Of a stretch of 64,000 nt of DNA, positions 10,218-21,711 are shown in pieces; position 1 is the stretch's first letter, and each line of letters starts with the position of its first letter. The position numbers and the translations under genes are program-made. The stretch is from Oreohelix idahoensis (taxonomy: Eukaryota; Mollusca; Gastropoda; Stylommatophora; Oreohelicidae): positions 1 to 64,000 of the forward strand of contig JAMPIV010012423.1 of NCBI GenBank assembly GCA_024509875.1, written 5' to 3'. Below the pieces are notes generated by a model that worked only from the letters and a program-made list of their open reading frames with translations, had not been told where the DNA came from and ran no database searches.

Positions 10218-11165
10218 ATGGAAGAAAATAACATGATTTCACACCCAACAACCCCTCCTCAAAGGATAAATATCACGTCTGATCCCAGCTCTTGTTTAAT
10301 CAAAATTAACAACAAAAATTACAGAGCACTTGTGGACACCGGCGCTTCTGTTAGCCTGATACGAGAACAGTTGTATAAGCAAATTAAGCACTCAACAACC
10401 TTTCGGCCTTCCATAACATACATGTCATCAGTGACAGGAGAACCTATGAAATCATGTGGTACTGCCATTATTACTGTCGGCATAGGACAACAAAACATTA
10501 CACATCACTTTATAATCACACGAGGGATGTCGAGAAACTTTATTCTGGGAAGAGACTTCCTCAACAAAAATAATGCCAGGATATACTGTGATAACCATCA
10601 GGTTAGGATTAATGGCGAATACATACCACTACAAGATGACATACACATTGCATCTTTAGTGCGGTTAACAGCCCCAGTCACAGTGAAACCTAACACACTG
10701 GTAATAGCTAAAGGTCGAGTAAAGAATTCTAACTACATTCAACCGGGTCAGTCAATAAATATCGAACCTTTGGATAATGAAGGCTTGAACGATGAACCTC
10801 TCATGTTCGTTACAGAAGGCATCGCAGAAATCTCGTCTTCTAGGGATTTTCCAATCATGATTATAAATACTTCAGGAAAAACAACAACAATACGCAGAGG
10901 TGCAATAGTAGCTAAAATACAAAGATCGTCCTTAACCACTTTAAGAAATAATAGAACACCTGAAGTTGCTGGAAATCAACATCATTCTTCGGAACTACAT
11001 ACACCCCGAAACTCTACCCCAGGCTACTCTCCGGTTAACAAAACGCCAGCAAAAGGATTCAGAGCACATAATGAGAACCTTATACATAGGACTGCTAAAC
11101 TGACGCAACAAGCAAGGTCAATGGATATACAAAACGGTCAAGAAGAACAGTATGGACATTGCTAG
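10218..11165 (+). CDS. Retropepsin-like aspartic protease of element A
   Basis: The 315-residue frame has the active-site motif ALVDTGAS at residues 37-44 and the second retropepsin landmark FILGRDFL at 108-115, with the usual spacing of about 70 residues. Retropepsins act as dimers and cleave Gag polyproteins. The C-terminal 190 residues have no recognised domain. In an autonomous Gypsy element RT would follow; here the frame ends at TAG 11163-11165 and no RT appears. Translation would need its own initiation or a frameshift from gag. Confidence 0.85.
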   Translation: MEENNMISHPTTPPQRINITSDPSSCLIKINNKNYRALVDTGASVSLIREQLYKQIKHSTTFRPSITYMSSVTGEPMKSCGTAIITVGIGQQNITHHFIITRGMSRNFILGRDFLNKNNARIYCDNHQVRINGEYIPLQDDIHIASLVRLTAPVTVKPNTLVIAKGRVKNSNYIQPGQSINIEPLDNEGLNDEPLMFVTEGIAEISSSRDFPIMIINTSGKTTTIRRGAIVAKIQRSSLTTLRNNRTPEVAGNQHHSSELHTPRNSTPGYSPVNKTPAKGFRAHNENLIHRTAKLTQQARSMDIQNGQEEQYGHC

Positions 11166-11328
11166 AACAAAAGTATTGGACACAGTTCCTAGAGATAAGA
11201 AATGAATTAGATATGGATATAACGAAAATGTTAGATGACAGAAACGAGAAGAGATGGAGAGAGCAAGCAAATCGGAATAGAATTCAGAGGAGAAATAGAG
11301 GAAGAGGCAGATATAGATATTGCTAAGA
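11165..11328 (+). other. Short open frame after PR, unknown
   Basis: A 53-codon open frame without an ATG start overlaps the protease stop codon and ends at TAA near 11328. It encodes a charged peptide with an Arg-rich end (RRNRGRGRYRY). It may be a remnant of a longer coding region or noncoding. Confidence 0.3.
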
Positions 11329-11449
11329 TGATAGCGTTAGAGGCGCTTAAGGCGAGGGAGGCCATAATGATGAAGTTTTTAGACATGGTGAATAAGTAAA
11401 GAGACAATGGTGTTGAAATTGATGGAGCTTATAGGTAAATAAGCATATA

Positions 11450-12290
11450 GAGGAAATATGGGAGGCTATGTGAGTGATGGCATAGCATATTATGAGAGGT
11501 AAACAAAATGGCGGCGGCAGCTTAGTCTTGAGAAGATTAAGTATAGGTGGTCTGTACCGCAAACAAAATAAGGGAGAAATAAGGGAGACAAGGAGTTGAC
11601 AAACAACAGTTAGCATTGGAGATGCTGAAGTTGATGAATAAGTTAACATAGGAGGAAACTATGAGAGTAGAGACATAGCATATTAAGAGATACAGATCGA
11701 GGAGATTTCCGATCTAAGAGCCGAGACAGGCTGAGACATAGAAGTGATAGTAGAAGGAGAGATACGGATCGACGAGGTTACCGATCCAAGAGCCGAGAAG
11801 CTTATAGAAACAGTAGTAGAAACAGAGAAACTACTAAGGATCGAGGGAGATACCGATCTAGTAGTAGAGAGGAGGAGAGAAATAGGAGTATAATTAGAGG
11901 TCGCGGTAGCGACATAGAACCTGAGAGGAACTCAGGGAGTGCGAGAAGGGAAAAATTATATTGAAAAGTCGTGGTGACGACGGAAGAAATTTTGGAGATG
12001 AAGTAGTGAGGAAATAGGGAGAGATAGAGGCTATGTGAGGAGAATCATAGCACTATAAATAAACAATATGGCGGCGGCAACTTAGTCTTGAGAAGCCTAA
12101 GTATAATTGGTCTATACCGCATACAAGAGAGCACTGAGTACACCTGACCAATAGGGCACTGCAGTAGGGGAGATGAGTAATGGAGATGTAAGACATACAT
12201 TTAAGGCCGCGGTAGTACGGCGGAAAATTATAGTGAAAAGTCGTGGTGACGACGGAAATAGTAAGTCGTGGTGACGACGGTAGAAATACT
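11450..12290 (+). repeat. Diverged internal repeats in element A body
   Basis: A block at about 11460-11560 recurs at about 12030-12130; both contain ATGGCGGCGGCA followed by CTTAGTCTTGAGAAG. The hairpin-forming motif GTCGTGGTGACGAC occurs three times (near 11968, 12240 and 12263). No protein-coding signal explains these repeats. Confidence 0.7.
11671..11964 (+). other. Arg/Ser-dipeptide-rich open frame
   Basis: This frame of 97 codons is open between TAG 11668-11670 and TGA 11962-11964 and has no ATG start. It encodes an RS-like segment with pieces such as RSKSRDRLRHRSDSRRR and RSKSREAYRNSSRNR. Such composition is typical of splicing-related RS domains and of some viral or retroelement nucleic-acid-binding tails. 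Two internal blocks are near repeats 84 bases apart, so repeat expansion of purine-rich DNA is an alternative explanation. Confidence 0.4.
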
Positions 12291-12334
12291 ACAGACTTAG
12301 ATTTTTGATGAAGCACCACAAGAAGACAGCAATT

Positions 12335-13160
12335 ATGGAACGAAATAAAGTATCAACTACAACTATCAGCTACAAGTTAATCCTAGCTTAAATGATCAAG
12401 ACGGGACATGGAAGATAATGGACTTTTACAATCAACAAGAAGAAACAGTACAGCGGAGTCCAAGCCTTACAGACGAAACAAAGAAGCAAGAAGCACATGA
12501 GTCTACCTGCACTACAAAGACAACACATCAATGTTCGCAATGTTAGTCACATGGTCACAACCATCGTTTCCTATTCCTTCGTTAATCCCAACATACTCCC
12601 TGCAACACCTGTTGCAACCCCAGTGATCATGTGAAGCGAACATGTGATGACAGAAGACGATCACTCACACCTTCAGAAGTATCAGCCGAATTGGAACTTT
12701 ACAGAAGGAAACAGAAGCCAACCATGACTACCAGCCACAAGTTAACATCAGCCTAGACGATCAAGTCGGGACATTGAAGATGGGAGACTTTTGCAGTCAA
12801 CGGGAAATGACATACTACAGAGGAGTCGAAGCCTTACAGAAGAAACAAAGAAGCAAGAATCACATAAGAAGTCTGGCCACACTACACAGAGACAACGCAT
12901 CAGTGTTTGCAATGTTATCACATGGTCACAACCATCATTCCCTATCCCTACGTCAGCCATAACATATTCCCTGTGACACCTGTCGCATCCCCAGTGATCA
13001 TGTGAAGCAAACATGTGATGACAGAAGAAATGCCAAGCAAGCTCAGATGTATCAAGATGAAGACCAGACATCTACAACCCATGAGAAGAAACAAGTTGCA
13101 GAAACGGAGCCTTACAGAAGGAAAACTTAGATCAACAACAACTACCAACCACAACTATAA
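12335..13160 (+). repeat. Tandem repeat, unit about 360 bp, 2.3 copies
   Basis: Copies begin near 12335, 12690 and 13085. Shared blocks include CCAGTGATCATGTGAAGC and ACATGTGATGACAGAAGA. The copies are about 80 percent similar, and the third is partial. Short open frames differ between the copies, so coding is unlikely. Confidence 0.75.
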
Positions 13161-16151
13161 CCACTAGCAAAGACATTGCGGTTGGGAAGAAGAAGATCAG
13201 ATACCTTACGAGCACTGAAACATAACAAAACTTGTCAGAAGTGAAGCTCTACATCACAGCTTATAAACTTTAGCAACAATATTGCTGACAAGATAGTACT
13301 ATTTTTGCAATCAGAACTTATCAACATAGAGCAAAGAAAAGGTCATTTAAATGGACGACTTTACCAACACCAAACTCAGAATGTAAACATCATCAAGTAA
13401 ACAAGCTATTGTCATACTGACAACAACAACCTAAATTCGTTCGTCCTCATCCTCCTGCAGAGCGACTATAAATAACATCACAACTGATACCAATTTCATC
13501 AGTACGACAGTAATTTCTACAGTAGAGAAATTTACACTGATGGAGCTTGCAAAAGAGATCTCCAAACTCATACAAACAGTGTAATCGCCGTAAAGTACTT
13601 CCCCAGCATATAGTACTAATTCACAGCACTTCCCCAGCTATAGTGCTTAATTACGGTACCTCTATCAACGGTATCCAACGATTAGTTAGCTAATTAGATC
13701 TATTAGTGCTCAACATAGTGGTTAGTGATAGTTCGAAATACACTTAGACATTTACAAAATACACTAACGTTGTGAAAAGAAGCGTAGAACTTTGCAAAGA
13801 AACCTAACTGTGTAGTGCATTAACTTATGAAAGTACATTGATCATATAGAGATGAAGGATAAAGTTTGACTAATCACATGACATATTCCAGTGATAAAGA
13901 AAGCTTAGAAACAGACCGTTATAACTGATCAAACTAGTTTATATCAAGATTAGAAAAGACACAGATTTCTAGAAAGACAATAACAAGATTCTGCATAGGA
14001 CAAGGCTTGCCATAACAGATCAACACTGTTAATTAGTTTATAAAGAACAATGTGCATGGTTAACTTATAATGTGTATGTATTTCAGAGATTTATTTCAGG
14101 ACCAGTTCAAAGAAGGGAAGATATATGAAAACAGATGTCACAGTGTGTTGCAGCAGAGAAGAAAAAAAAAAAAGAGAAAAACCTACTCCCTCAGAGCTGC
14201 GCACATTAGACGGTAGATAAAGGGCCTTATTCCACATGACAGTGGTTATACAGGTGACTTCGAGATGAGATGTCTCCACAATTGGTATTGATTACTGGTT
14301 GGGTAAAATACAACACAGATGACCCTTACATGGTCATGTCCGCATTCAGTTGAGGCATTTTGGTCTGGAAAATTTTGGGTAAATCCGACATACAGGGGTA
14401 CATGTATGTAGTAACAGACTGAGCTTACGGTTTCGACAGATGCATCAAAGGCTAGCATCAGCCGAGCACATCCTGCTCTGACAATAGTGACTTAGATCTT
14501 TTACTATCGCCCCAAGACAGATGGTAAGATTTCGCGTGATTAGTTGCATACATGACTGCTAATTCGACTGGTGCATCAAAGGCTAGAATCAGTCGAGCAC
14601 ATCACATCCTGACGTAGTAACACATATTTCTTGCTGTCACTTTGGGAATGTTTAGTTAATGCATGCTTGGTGACGCTATATATGTTATATTTCTACTACT
14701 CTGCCTATCTGACCGGTGCAATGAATACTGACATTGACGGCAGATATATAAGACATATTAAGGACTGACAAACCTCTGTTTCCAGAGGCAGTACCATGTC
14801 GCCCATATATATATGTATATAAATAGAATGTATAATTATAATGTTTAAGAAGTATTAAGTAAATACAACGTTTGCTTGTTTTTCCAATACGATGTTAATG
14901 AGATGTTAGAATAGACATATATAATCTTAAGAGTGGGACAAACTACAATAACTACACATAGTCTTGGGAAACTTAATAGACTTCTTCCCAAGGTACAAGA
15001 TATGGCACACTACATGATCAACACTGACATTGAAAAAAAAATGCGTATAGTACCTTAAGTGCATGTTAATTACTATAATATACCTATCTCACGCATAGAG
15101 GTGTTCAGGACTAGAAAAAAAAGAGAACAGAGATGAGAAATGATCCAGACTTAGTCATATGGAGTCTTACTCATGGACGTAAGCAAATATTACACTGAGG
15201 GTGAACGTCCCTACATATATATATTTTTTTATAGCACTGGCTATGTAGAGATACAAGGGATAAAACTTGATTGCATTATTGGGTACTACTTGTTTGAGAG
15301 ATAATGGTAATGAATTAAGTAAATGCAATGTTCATTTATGCCTTTTACATATTCATGTAATGATATTTTATGTTGAAGTAGTAATTAAGGAGATGCCCTA
15401 GTTGTAGCATTGATATTAGGTTTATAATGTAGTCTCACTATTACGATTTAATTTGCTTGTATTTCGAGTCGTCTATGGTATTAGAGATGTTAGTGGGGTA
15501 AATAGATAATAGGTTTTTTGATAGAACACAAATGTTTCCCTGTGGGATACATTTGAATGGCCCCGGGACGTATATGTCACCGTGTTGTTGTACAGTGTAA
15601 AATACACCGTAGGTTTAAGTCAGTCGAACAGTTATTTGGTGTTAACAAGATGAAAGACTATATAAAAATGGGTTAGAAAATCAGAATAATTTAAGTGATA
15701 AGTTATTTGTTCTTAACATGGGAGATAAAAGAATGAAAATGTAGTGTTTTTTGTAAGGGAGGGAACCTTTTTAGACCTTAAAGTAATATAAGTATATATC
15801 ATTAGAGTTTACCAAATTTGCATATCAGACTAGTTTTAGTAAAGATATAGAAGGATTAATGAAACTAAGGTAAAAAATACTAAGGGGAATAACTATGAAT
15901 ATTAACGCCCTTTACAAGTTTAGTGAGTTAGGATAGGGAAACGCACGTGAAAAAGTGGGCGAAATATAAACAGTTATGTAGCACAGTTCACGGGATTGAC
16001 AGCATAGATATAAGCGTGGCGATAGGTGAGTTAACTGAACAATGGACCAATCGTATTAACTAAAACAACTTTGGACCATCAGATAGGAAATTAAGGACGA
16101 AAAGAGATCAGTCCTACCAGAGAAGTTGACAGAGCAAGTCAAGTTTTGCTG
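13161..16151 (+). other. Noncoding 3' body of element A
   Basis: There is no open frame above about 70 codons and no motif of RT, RNase H, integrase or env. A 40-bp block (GATGCATCAAAGGCTAG with flanks) occurs at about 14435 and again at about 14563. A purine-rich run at 15114-15140 followed by TG is one possible polypurine tract, which would put the 3' LTR start near 15141, but I cannot confirm it. Confidence 0.6.
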
Positions 16152-17408
16152 AGCTCTCAAGAAATGTGAAACCTGCGGTTCGCAGAAGGGCTACAGAATT
16201 AGCTAGATATAGAAAGGTAGTAATAGGAAATTCAGGAGAACCCTTAGAATTGATTAATAATTTGTGCCGCTAAACCTAGGATTAGCTCATAGGGGTGATA
16301 GTAAGACAGTGATAGGTGACGGACTTCTGAATATTCTGGTAAGAGGTCTTTAACTCTAATTATGCTTGACTTAAGTGAAGAGACATGTTTTTTTTTTTGA
16401 AAAACGCTCAACATGATGTCACAGGCTAAGGAAGCTCACATTTAAGGGAGCGAGCTACAGAAGAGAATATTGAAGCTAAGGCACTATTAAAGCTTAAAAA
16501 AGTGAATAACTTTTATTATTAGATAGCCAGGTTGGGCTGTCATACAAAGAAGATGAGACATTGTTATTAAACAAGAAAATTGCATAGAGTTTTGCAACAC
16601 TGTCGTATGGTTATGCGCTCTCTCGCCAACGTAAGTATCGAAGCCAGATACTACAACACTTGTCGACGTTGGATTTACAAAATAAGTTGGTTTTGTTTGA
16701 GATGCTTCTTAACAGGGTATAAGACTGATCAGGTTGAAACAGATTAGAGGACAGAAGAGTAAATGGTGAATTAGATTACTGAGAAACAACTCATGCGCTC
16801 TCACTAAAGAGTAAGTATGAAGATGCCTCCACAGCTGCACCTGATATTATAACTTTATATGTAATTTATGAATTGATATTGATGCATGCAATTGAGCCAG
16901 GCCTGACAGGTTATAGCACTTTAGTCAAGAGTCTACAGTAAGGAATATAATAAAATCTTTGGGAAAATACATAGAGCCTGGGTCTGGATGCCTGGATATA
17001 AAATGGAGATTGGAATGTACCTTTATGAAAAAGGATTGTGGAACATGTTATGTAAATAAAAGTTAATATATTTGGAAATACAGCACTCAAGGTGGTTTAA
17101 TCAATAAAAGGATGTGGAGTGGGTATGTGAGAAAGAGTTAAACCTATATCACATATATAGCCTTAAAACCACTAGTACAAGCACGTCGCTGCTCACCACC
17201 AAGGAGGGAAGAACGTTCACTGGGAGTCAAAAAAAAAGACGAACCTTATATCATCCAGGAATCATCATCTCTGGCGGAACAAGGGGGCCAGTAGGAGAAA
17301 TAGTCTCACTTGGAGGAAAGAAACAAAGTAAATAATAGATAACTAGGCCTGCCTCAGTCACCTAGTTATAGTTAGGATTGGACAGGGACCATCACCAGCT
17401 CGGTCACA
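16152..17408 (+). repeat. Element A 3' LTR
   Basis: This copy matches 6347-6725 joined to 8201-9084 and lacks the family B solo LTR, which shows the pre-insertion state. AATAAA lies at 17103-17108. Differences from the 5' copy are few, indicating a recent insertion. After GGTCACA at 17408 the two copies diverge. Confidence 0.88.
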
Positions 17409-18334
17409 TAACCCTTACATTTCTGTCTGATATCCCCAGTAGGAAAGAAATTTCTTACCCGTGTTTTCTTTGACCTTGTCGTTTCTTCTTTACACCACAA
17501 GTTATGACAGATGTCAATTTCCCGCCCATGCCACTACTCGCCCCCGGAACTTGTATTATTTATCACTACGCCACTGCGAGCGCTCTTGACTAGATCTGTC
17601 TTAGAGATTTTCATTTTAAACTGTCAGCTGTCATCCTGCTTATAGTTCCCTCTAAAAGTGTTGTTTATGGAAATGTGTATTCTAATTTGTGTATCTTCTG
17701 TCGTTTACATTTCTTCCGCTTCACACATTAAAACAGCTTTAACTTTCAATTTTGTGTTTAATGTGGAGTTTCGTATTTTGTCCTCCTTTTCATCGCTCCA
17801 GATTTTTTCGGTATGTTTTCAGTAAACTATTTTAATTTTTTTTAAATGTGTGGCTTCTGATTTTTTCCCCGAAGGGATGACTACAGTGTAATGCTATTTT
17901 GGTTATTAATCATAGGATTTCAATGAAAATGCACATACTTACCATACCCCAATCATACATGCACATAATGAAAAGTTTGATGGCACTGCATTGTTGGTTG
18001 CCATGGAACGGCGGCCATATTGGATTCTATTGGTCCAATTCAATTTGCTAACGCATTTTCTTTATTTATTAAGCTATCAAAACCATATTTAAACACAAAA
18101 TTTATCATTATATTTTACAAATTTTGTCAGATTGGATGTTTGATAACTTAAGTAGATCATAAGAGTCAAGAATGATAATTTTGGTGTTGTATGAACTATA
18201 AATTTATTACACCTGTGCTCCGGATGGAACTTAATTATTATGATGTGTGCATCAGATGGATGGATGAATGAGATTGCACGGACTGATTTATTTATTGCAG
18301 CTCGATTTTAAGCATATATATAGTAATGATATTA
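17409..18334. other. Unassigned AT-rich sequence
   Basis: There is no long open frame and no repeat shared with the rest of the window. It may be host intergenic DNA. It ends at the left inverted repeat of the DNA transposon. Confidence 0.5.
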
Positions 18335-20498
18335 TAGCACGTTTCACTAGCTTTGCCCAACTTCAAAATGCTATATCTCAGCGAATATATAACGCATATA
18401 AGTGAAATTTTGTGTGTGAATTTGAAATGGTATAGACCCTATGAATTAAATTTTTCATTAAAATGCGGCCATTGGTTTCAATTTTTGTTTCTTTGCGATA
18501 TAATATAAAATCCTACTTGCCAGCACACATCACACACACACATATTGAAATGTCTACAGTAAATTATACGACCTCATTTGCACATTTTTGGTTTATCAAG
18601 CAATTGGCATGATTTTTGCGTGAAATTACGTGAAATTGCACTTCTTGAACATAAAACAGTGTATTTCCGGTTTTACGCACACATTGTCAATCAGTGGCGT
18701 GTCTACAAAAAGTATTGTGTGGCTAAGTAGGAAAAATGAGTCTGCGAGTACATGTTATGGCATTACAGCAAATCACAAATAGGATTTTTAAGTATTTCTG
18801 CAATGAAGCTACTCCATGAAAACTATATCATTCTATTTCAAACCCACAAAAGAGGACTATTCATGCCTTGGGGATAAGCAAACGATCATTGCACCGCTGG
18901 ATAGCGACATCTGAAATTTGTAATTCCAGTGTTTTACACACGAAAAATAGGCCAAGAATGGTGGATAATTTTGACAGAGAATTGATCCGCAGAGAAATTT
19001 GCAATATGTTTCTCAATAATGAGGCAGCGACTTTAAGGAAATTGAAAATTTGGTTAAGAAAGAATAATGACTTTGATATTTCCAAATCTACGCCATGGAG
19101 GACTATTAGGAGTTTGGATTCAATTTTAGAAAATATGTTGGTGGTAGAAACCTTATTTGTGAGAAGCCTCACATAGTTGCAATGAGAAGCAAATATTTAC
19201 GCGAGGTCAGAGAAATGAGAAGAGATTGTTATGATTTTGTGTATTTAGATGAAACTTGGATCAATGCGCACCACAGTAATGAACGAGAATGGCAATTATC
19301 TGATGGGACAACTAAGAGACTAATACCAAGCAGCAAAGGACAGCGCCTAATAATTGCACATGCAGGAAGCAGCCATCATGGGCTTCTAAATAATACTGAA
19401 CTCATATTTGTTTCAAAATCCACAGATAATAGGGATTATCATACAGAGATGAATGGCAAGATATTTCAAGATTGGATTGTGAATCATGTACTTCCTTCCT
19501 TGGATAGACCGTCGTGTTTGATAATGGACAATGCTTCATATCACAACGTTGTGGCACCAGAAGATAAAGTTCCTAATTCATCAAGCACTAAAGATGTAAT
19601 AAAGATTTGGCTGACCAAAAACGACATTCCATTCAACGAAATGTCCCTGAAGCCTGAATTTCTTGGAATTGTAAAAAAGACACAGCATACAAAGATATTT
19701 CTCATAGACAATGCAATCCATGAACATGGTCACAGATGTTTAAGATTGCCTCCTTACCATTCTCACTTAAACCCAATAGAATTAGTCTGGGCTATAATTA
19801 AGGAACAGGTAGCAACAGAAAATAGAACGTTCAAATTAAAAGATGTTGAAATACTTACAAAAGCCGCCATCTCCAATATAGCCAGGGATTATTGGAAGAC
19901 ATGTGAGAATCATGTGTTACAAGAGGAAGGGGAATATTGGAAGAATGATGGTTTGTCCTTCATTCAGCCGAGATTGATTATCAATTTCTCAGAGACATCT
20001 GATTATGATTCGGATGAAGTTTAACTTCTTTAAAGATGACCTTACCGTTATTTACAAGCACATTAGAGGAGCAACGTTCCATTATGATATTTATGAACCG
20101 CAAAGAGGTGATACCTATTGAAATAATTAGATCAATGAAGGTCCAGTTTGGTAGCGCATTAAATGTCAATGACAAACAATGTCACGAGTATCTCCCATGC
20201 AGATCATTTAAGAAATCATCTTCATCAGGTATTCATATGCAAACGTGATGGCCACATTATTGTAATAGTAGACACGCCTATGCCTATTCAATTCACAGAA
20301 TCTGTGACTGAAGTGGTAAAATTTCTTTTCTCGATACACAATAATTAGTATGCCGACAAAGATCAAAGGATTTCATCCGATTATGGGAACTGGACAAGAT
20401 GCACAGATACAAAGTATATATTTGTTGGGTCTAGACCAATATAACATCGTATGCAAAAAATGACATTTGAAGTTGGGCAAAGCTAGTGAAACGTGCTA
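18335..20498 (+). mobile_element. Tc1/mariner-superfamily DNA transposon, 2164 bp
   Basis: A 33-bp perfect terminal inverted repeat starts TAGCACGTTTCACTAGC at 18335-18367 and is mirrored at 20466-20498. TA dinucleotides flank both ends (18333-18334 and 20499-20500), the hallmark target duplication of IS630/Tc1/mariner elements. The interior holds one transposase region on the plus strand, 18736-20024. Confidence 0.93.
18736..20024 (+). pseudogene. DDE transposase with nonsense codon and frameshift
   Basis: The frame from ATG 18736 meets TGA at 18817. It reopens into a helix-turn-helix segment (IHALGISKRSLHRWI) and reads to TAG 19174. A one-base shift near 19140 is needed to join the catalytic part at 19182-20024. 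That part has the first D in YLDETWINAHH, the second in CLIMDNASYHN and the E in LPPYHSHLNPIELVW. Transposases of this superfamily cut and paste the element at TA sites. I count 83 residues between the second D and the E, against 34-41 in common Tc1/mariner families. The long spacer recalls a DD82E-type (Sailor-like) family as I remember it. The two breaks make this copy unlikely to be active. Confidence 0.85.
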
Positions 20499-20500
20499 TA

Positions 20501-20602
20501 GTGGTTGTTTGTGTGAAAATGGTGCGCAACTTGTATGCCTGTGACGTCACCGAGTTTTGTAGAGCACCGAGCGGTGCGAAAGGAAAGAAAGGAAGCTAAT
20601 AT
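20501..20602. other. Short unassigned flank between transposon and SINE-like insert
   Basis: This 100-bp GC-richer segment includes TGACGTCA, a CRE-like palindrome, at about 20541. Nothing else is recognised. Confidence 0.35.
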
Positions 20603-20822
20603 GGAGGATACCAGTCTTCTTCTTCTTCTTCCGTCCTTAGCCAAAGACCGACCAAGCAGTCAGAGGCCATCACGCCTTGTGGCGTCTTAAGGGCAACAGC
20701 AGATTGATTTTCTCTGTTGTAGTTTCCCATCACGCCTAGCGGCGTCTTTAGGGCAACAACAAATAGATCCATCTGCCGTTGTTTCTGTAATCGGTGTGAC
20801 AAGCCAACGGGAGGATACCAGT
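20603..20822 (-). mobile_element. SINE-like insertion, 194 bp, with 13-bp target duplication
   Basis: GGAGGATACCAGT occurs at 20603-20615 and 20810-20822 and brackets 20616-20809. The left edge is (CTT)n, so on the minus strand the insert ends in an (AAG)n tail. The interior contains a 34-bp module twice, at 20667-20700 and 20727-20760 (core CATCACGCC..GGCGTCTT). A long target duplication and a simple-repeat tail fit LINE-mobilised short elements. No A/B box promoter was firmly identified. Confidence 0.75.
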
Positions 20823-21706
20823 ACTATGTGTATATTTGGCAGTTTATAGAAAGAGACAATGGCATCATCATCCCCAGCATGATCATTTATCAGCTGATTA
20901 ATCTCCAGCTCTGCTTTTCCATTGCCCCAAGATCTGCACTCTCTGCCAAGGCTAATGATGACCTGCTAGTAGTTTATCCAGCTCTCTCCTGACTTACTCA
21001 CTTCTTCCGCCTTGGATATATTTTCAACCCTGGTCACCTGACCAATCGTAGCCTGTGCCATCCATGACCCCCCCCCCCCCCCCCCCCCGCTTCTTTATTC
21101 TAGCTACTTTAATGTCAGCTACTTTCTCATGTAAGGGAGTGTCTTTTGTCGATGGTTACCCGCGTGCAGGCTTTTGCCTTGGTCATCGCATATCTGGATC
21201 TAATCGACAGCAATCCGAGCCTGTATCTCATTGTCACAATAAGAGTATCACACGTACAGCCCAAAACTAGTCGCATCCCTTCATTTTGAATGCGTTCCAG
21301 TCGTTCACACTGTGAAACTGACAGCGTGAGTATTCCTAGCCCATACTCGATTACTGAAATTACGAGCTGATGATACAGGAAAAACAGTAGTCCCTGTTCC
21401 AAGCGCGCAGCAGCCATTGTTTTTAAGGCTGCCAGTTCTCGCTTGAATTCTGTATGATCAGTTCGACATCATACTTGAACGATAGCCCACGATCAAACGT
21501 TACTCCCAGATACTTCAGCCTGTCTTACCTTTCAATGTTCTGCCCATTGAAAGTGATGTCTGGAAGGTCTGCTTTCACTATGGAGTTGGTCATAGAGCAC
21601 CACATCACACAAACCTTGTTGGGATTGACCTCTGATCCGCTTTCCTCACACCATTTAGAAACCGCCTGTAGTGTCTCTTGTATGCCTTGGACCATTTCCC
21701 GTCTGT
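20823..21706 (-). pseudogene. Decayed LINE: RT C-terminal part, left half
   Basis: Read on the minus strand from 21706, the sequence continues the RT of 37375-37680. Pieces include SKWCEESGSEVNPNKVCVMW, LKYLGVTFDRGLSF and, at 21127-21417, YHQLVISVIEYGLGI with ERIQNEGMRLVLG. These are the thumb and post-RT region of an I/Jockey-like LINE. Several stops and a run of C at 21068-21088 interrupt it. Further left, a weak match around INDHAGDDDAIV may be the start of an RNase H domain. Confidence 0.7.
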
Positions 21707-21711
21707 CTGAG

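Larger units (their letters stand above)
6347..17408 (+). mobile_element. LTR element A: gag-PR only, large noncoding body
   Basis: Direct repeats at 6347-9084 (interrupted by a solo LTR) and 16152-17408 are almost identical and bracket a primer-binding site, gag and protease. No reverse transcriptase, RNase H or integrase motif is present between 11165 and 16151 in any frame. The 5' LTR start is hidden by the LINE insertion, so the full LTR length and the target duplication are unknown; the 3' LTR may begin before 16152. High LTR identity with a polymerase-free interior fits a non-autonomous LARD or TR-GAG type element. A post-insertion deletion of pol is the alternative. Confidence 0.75.
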
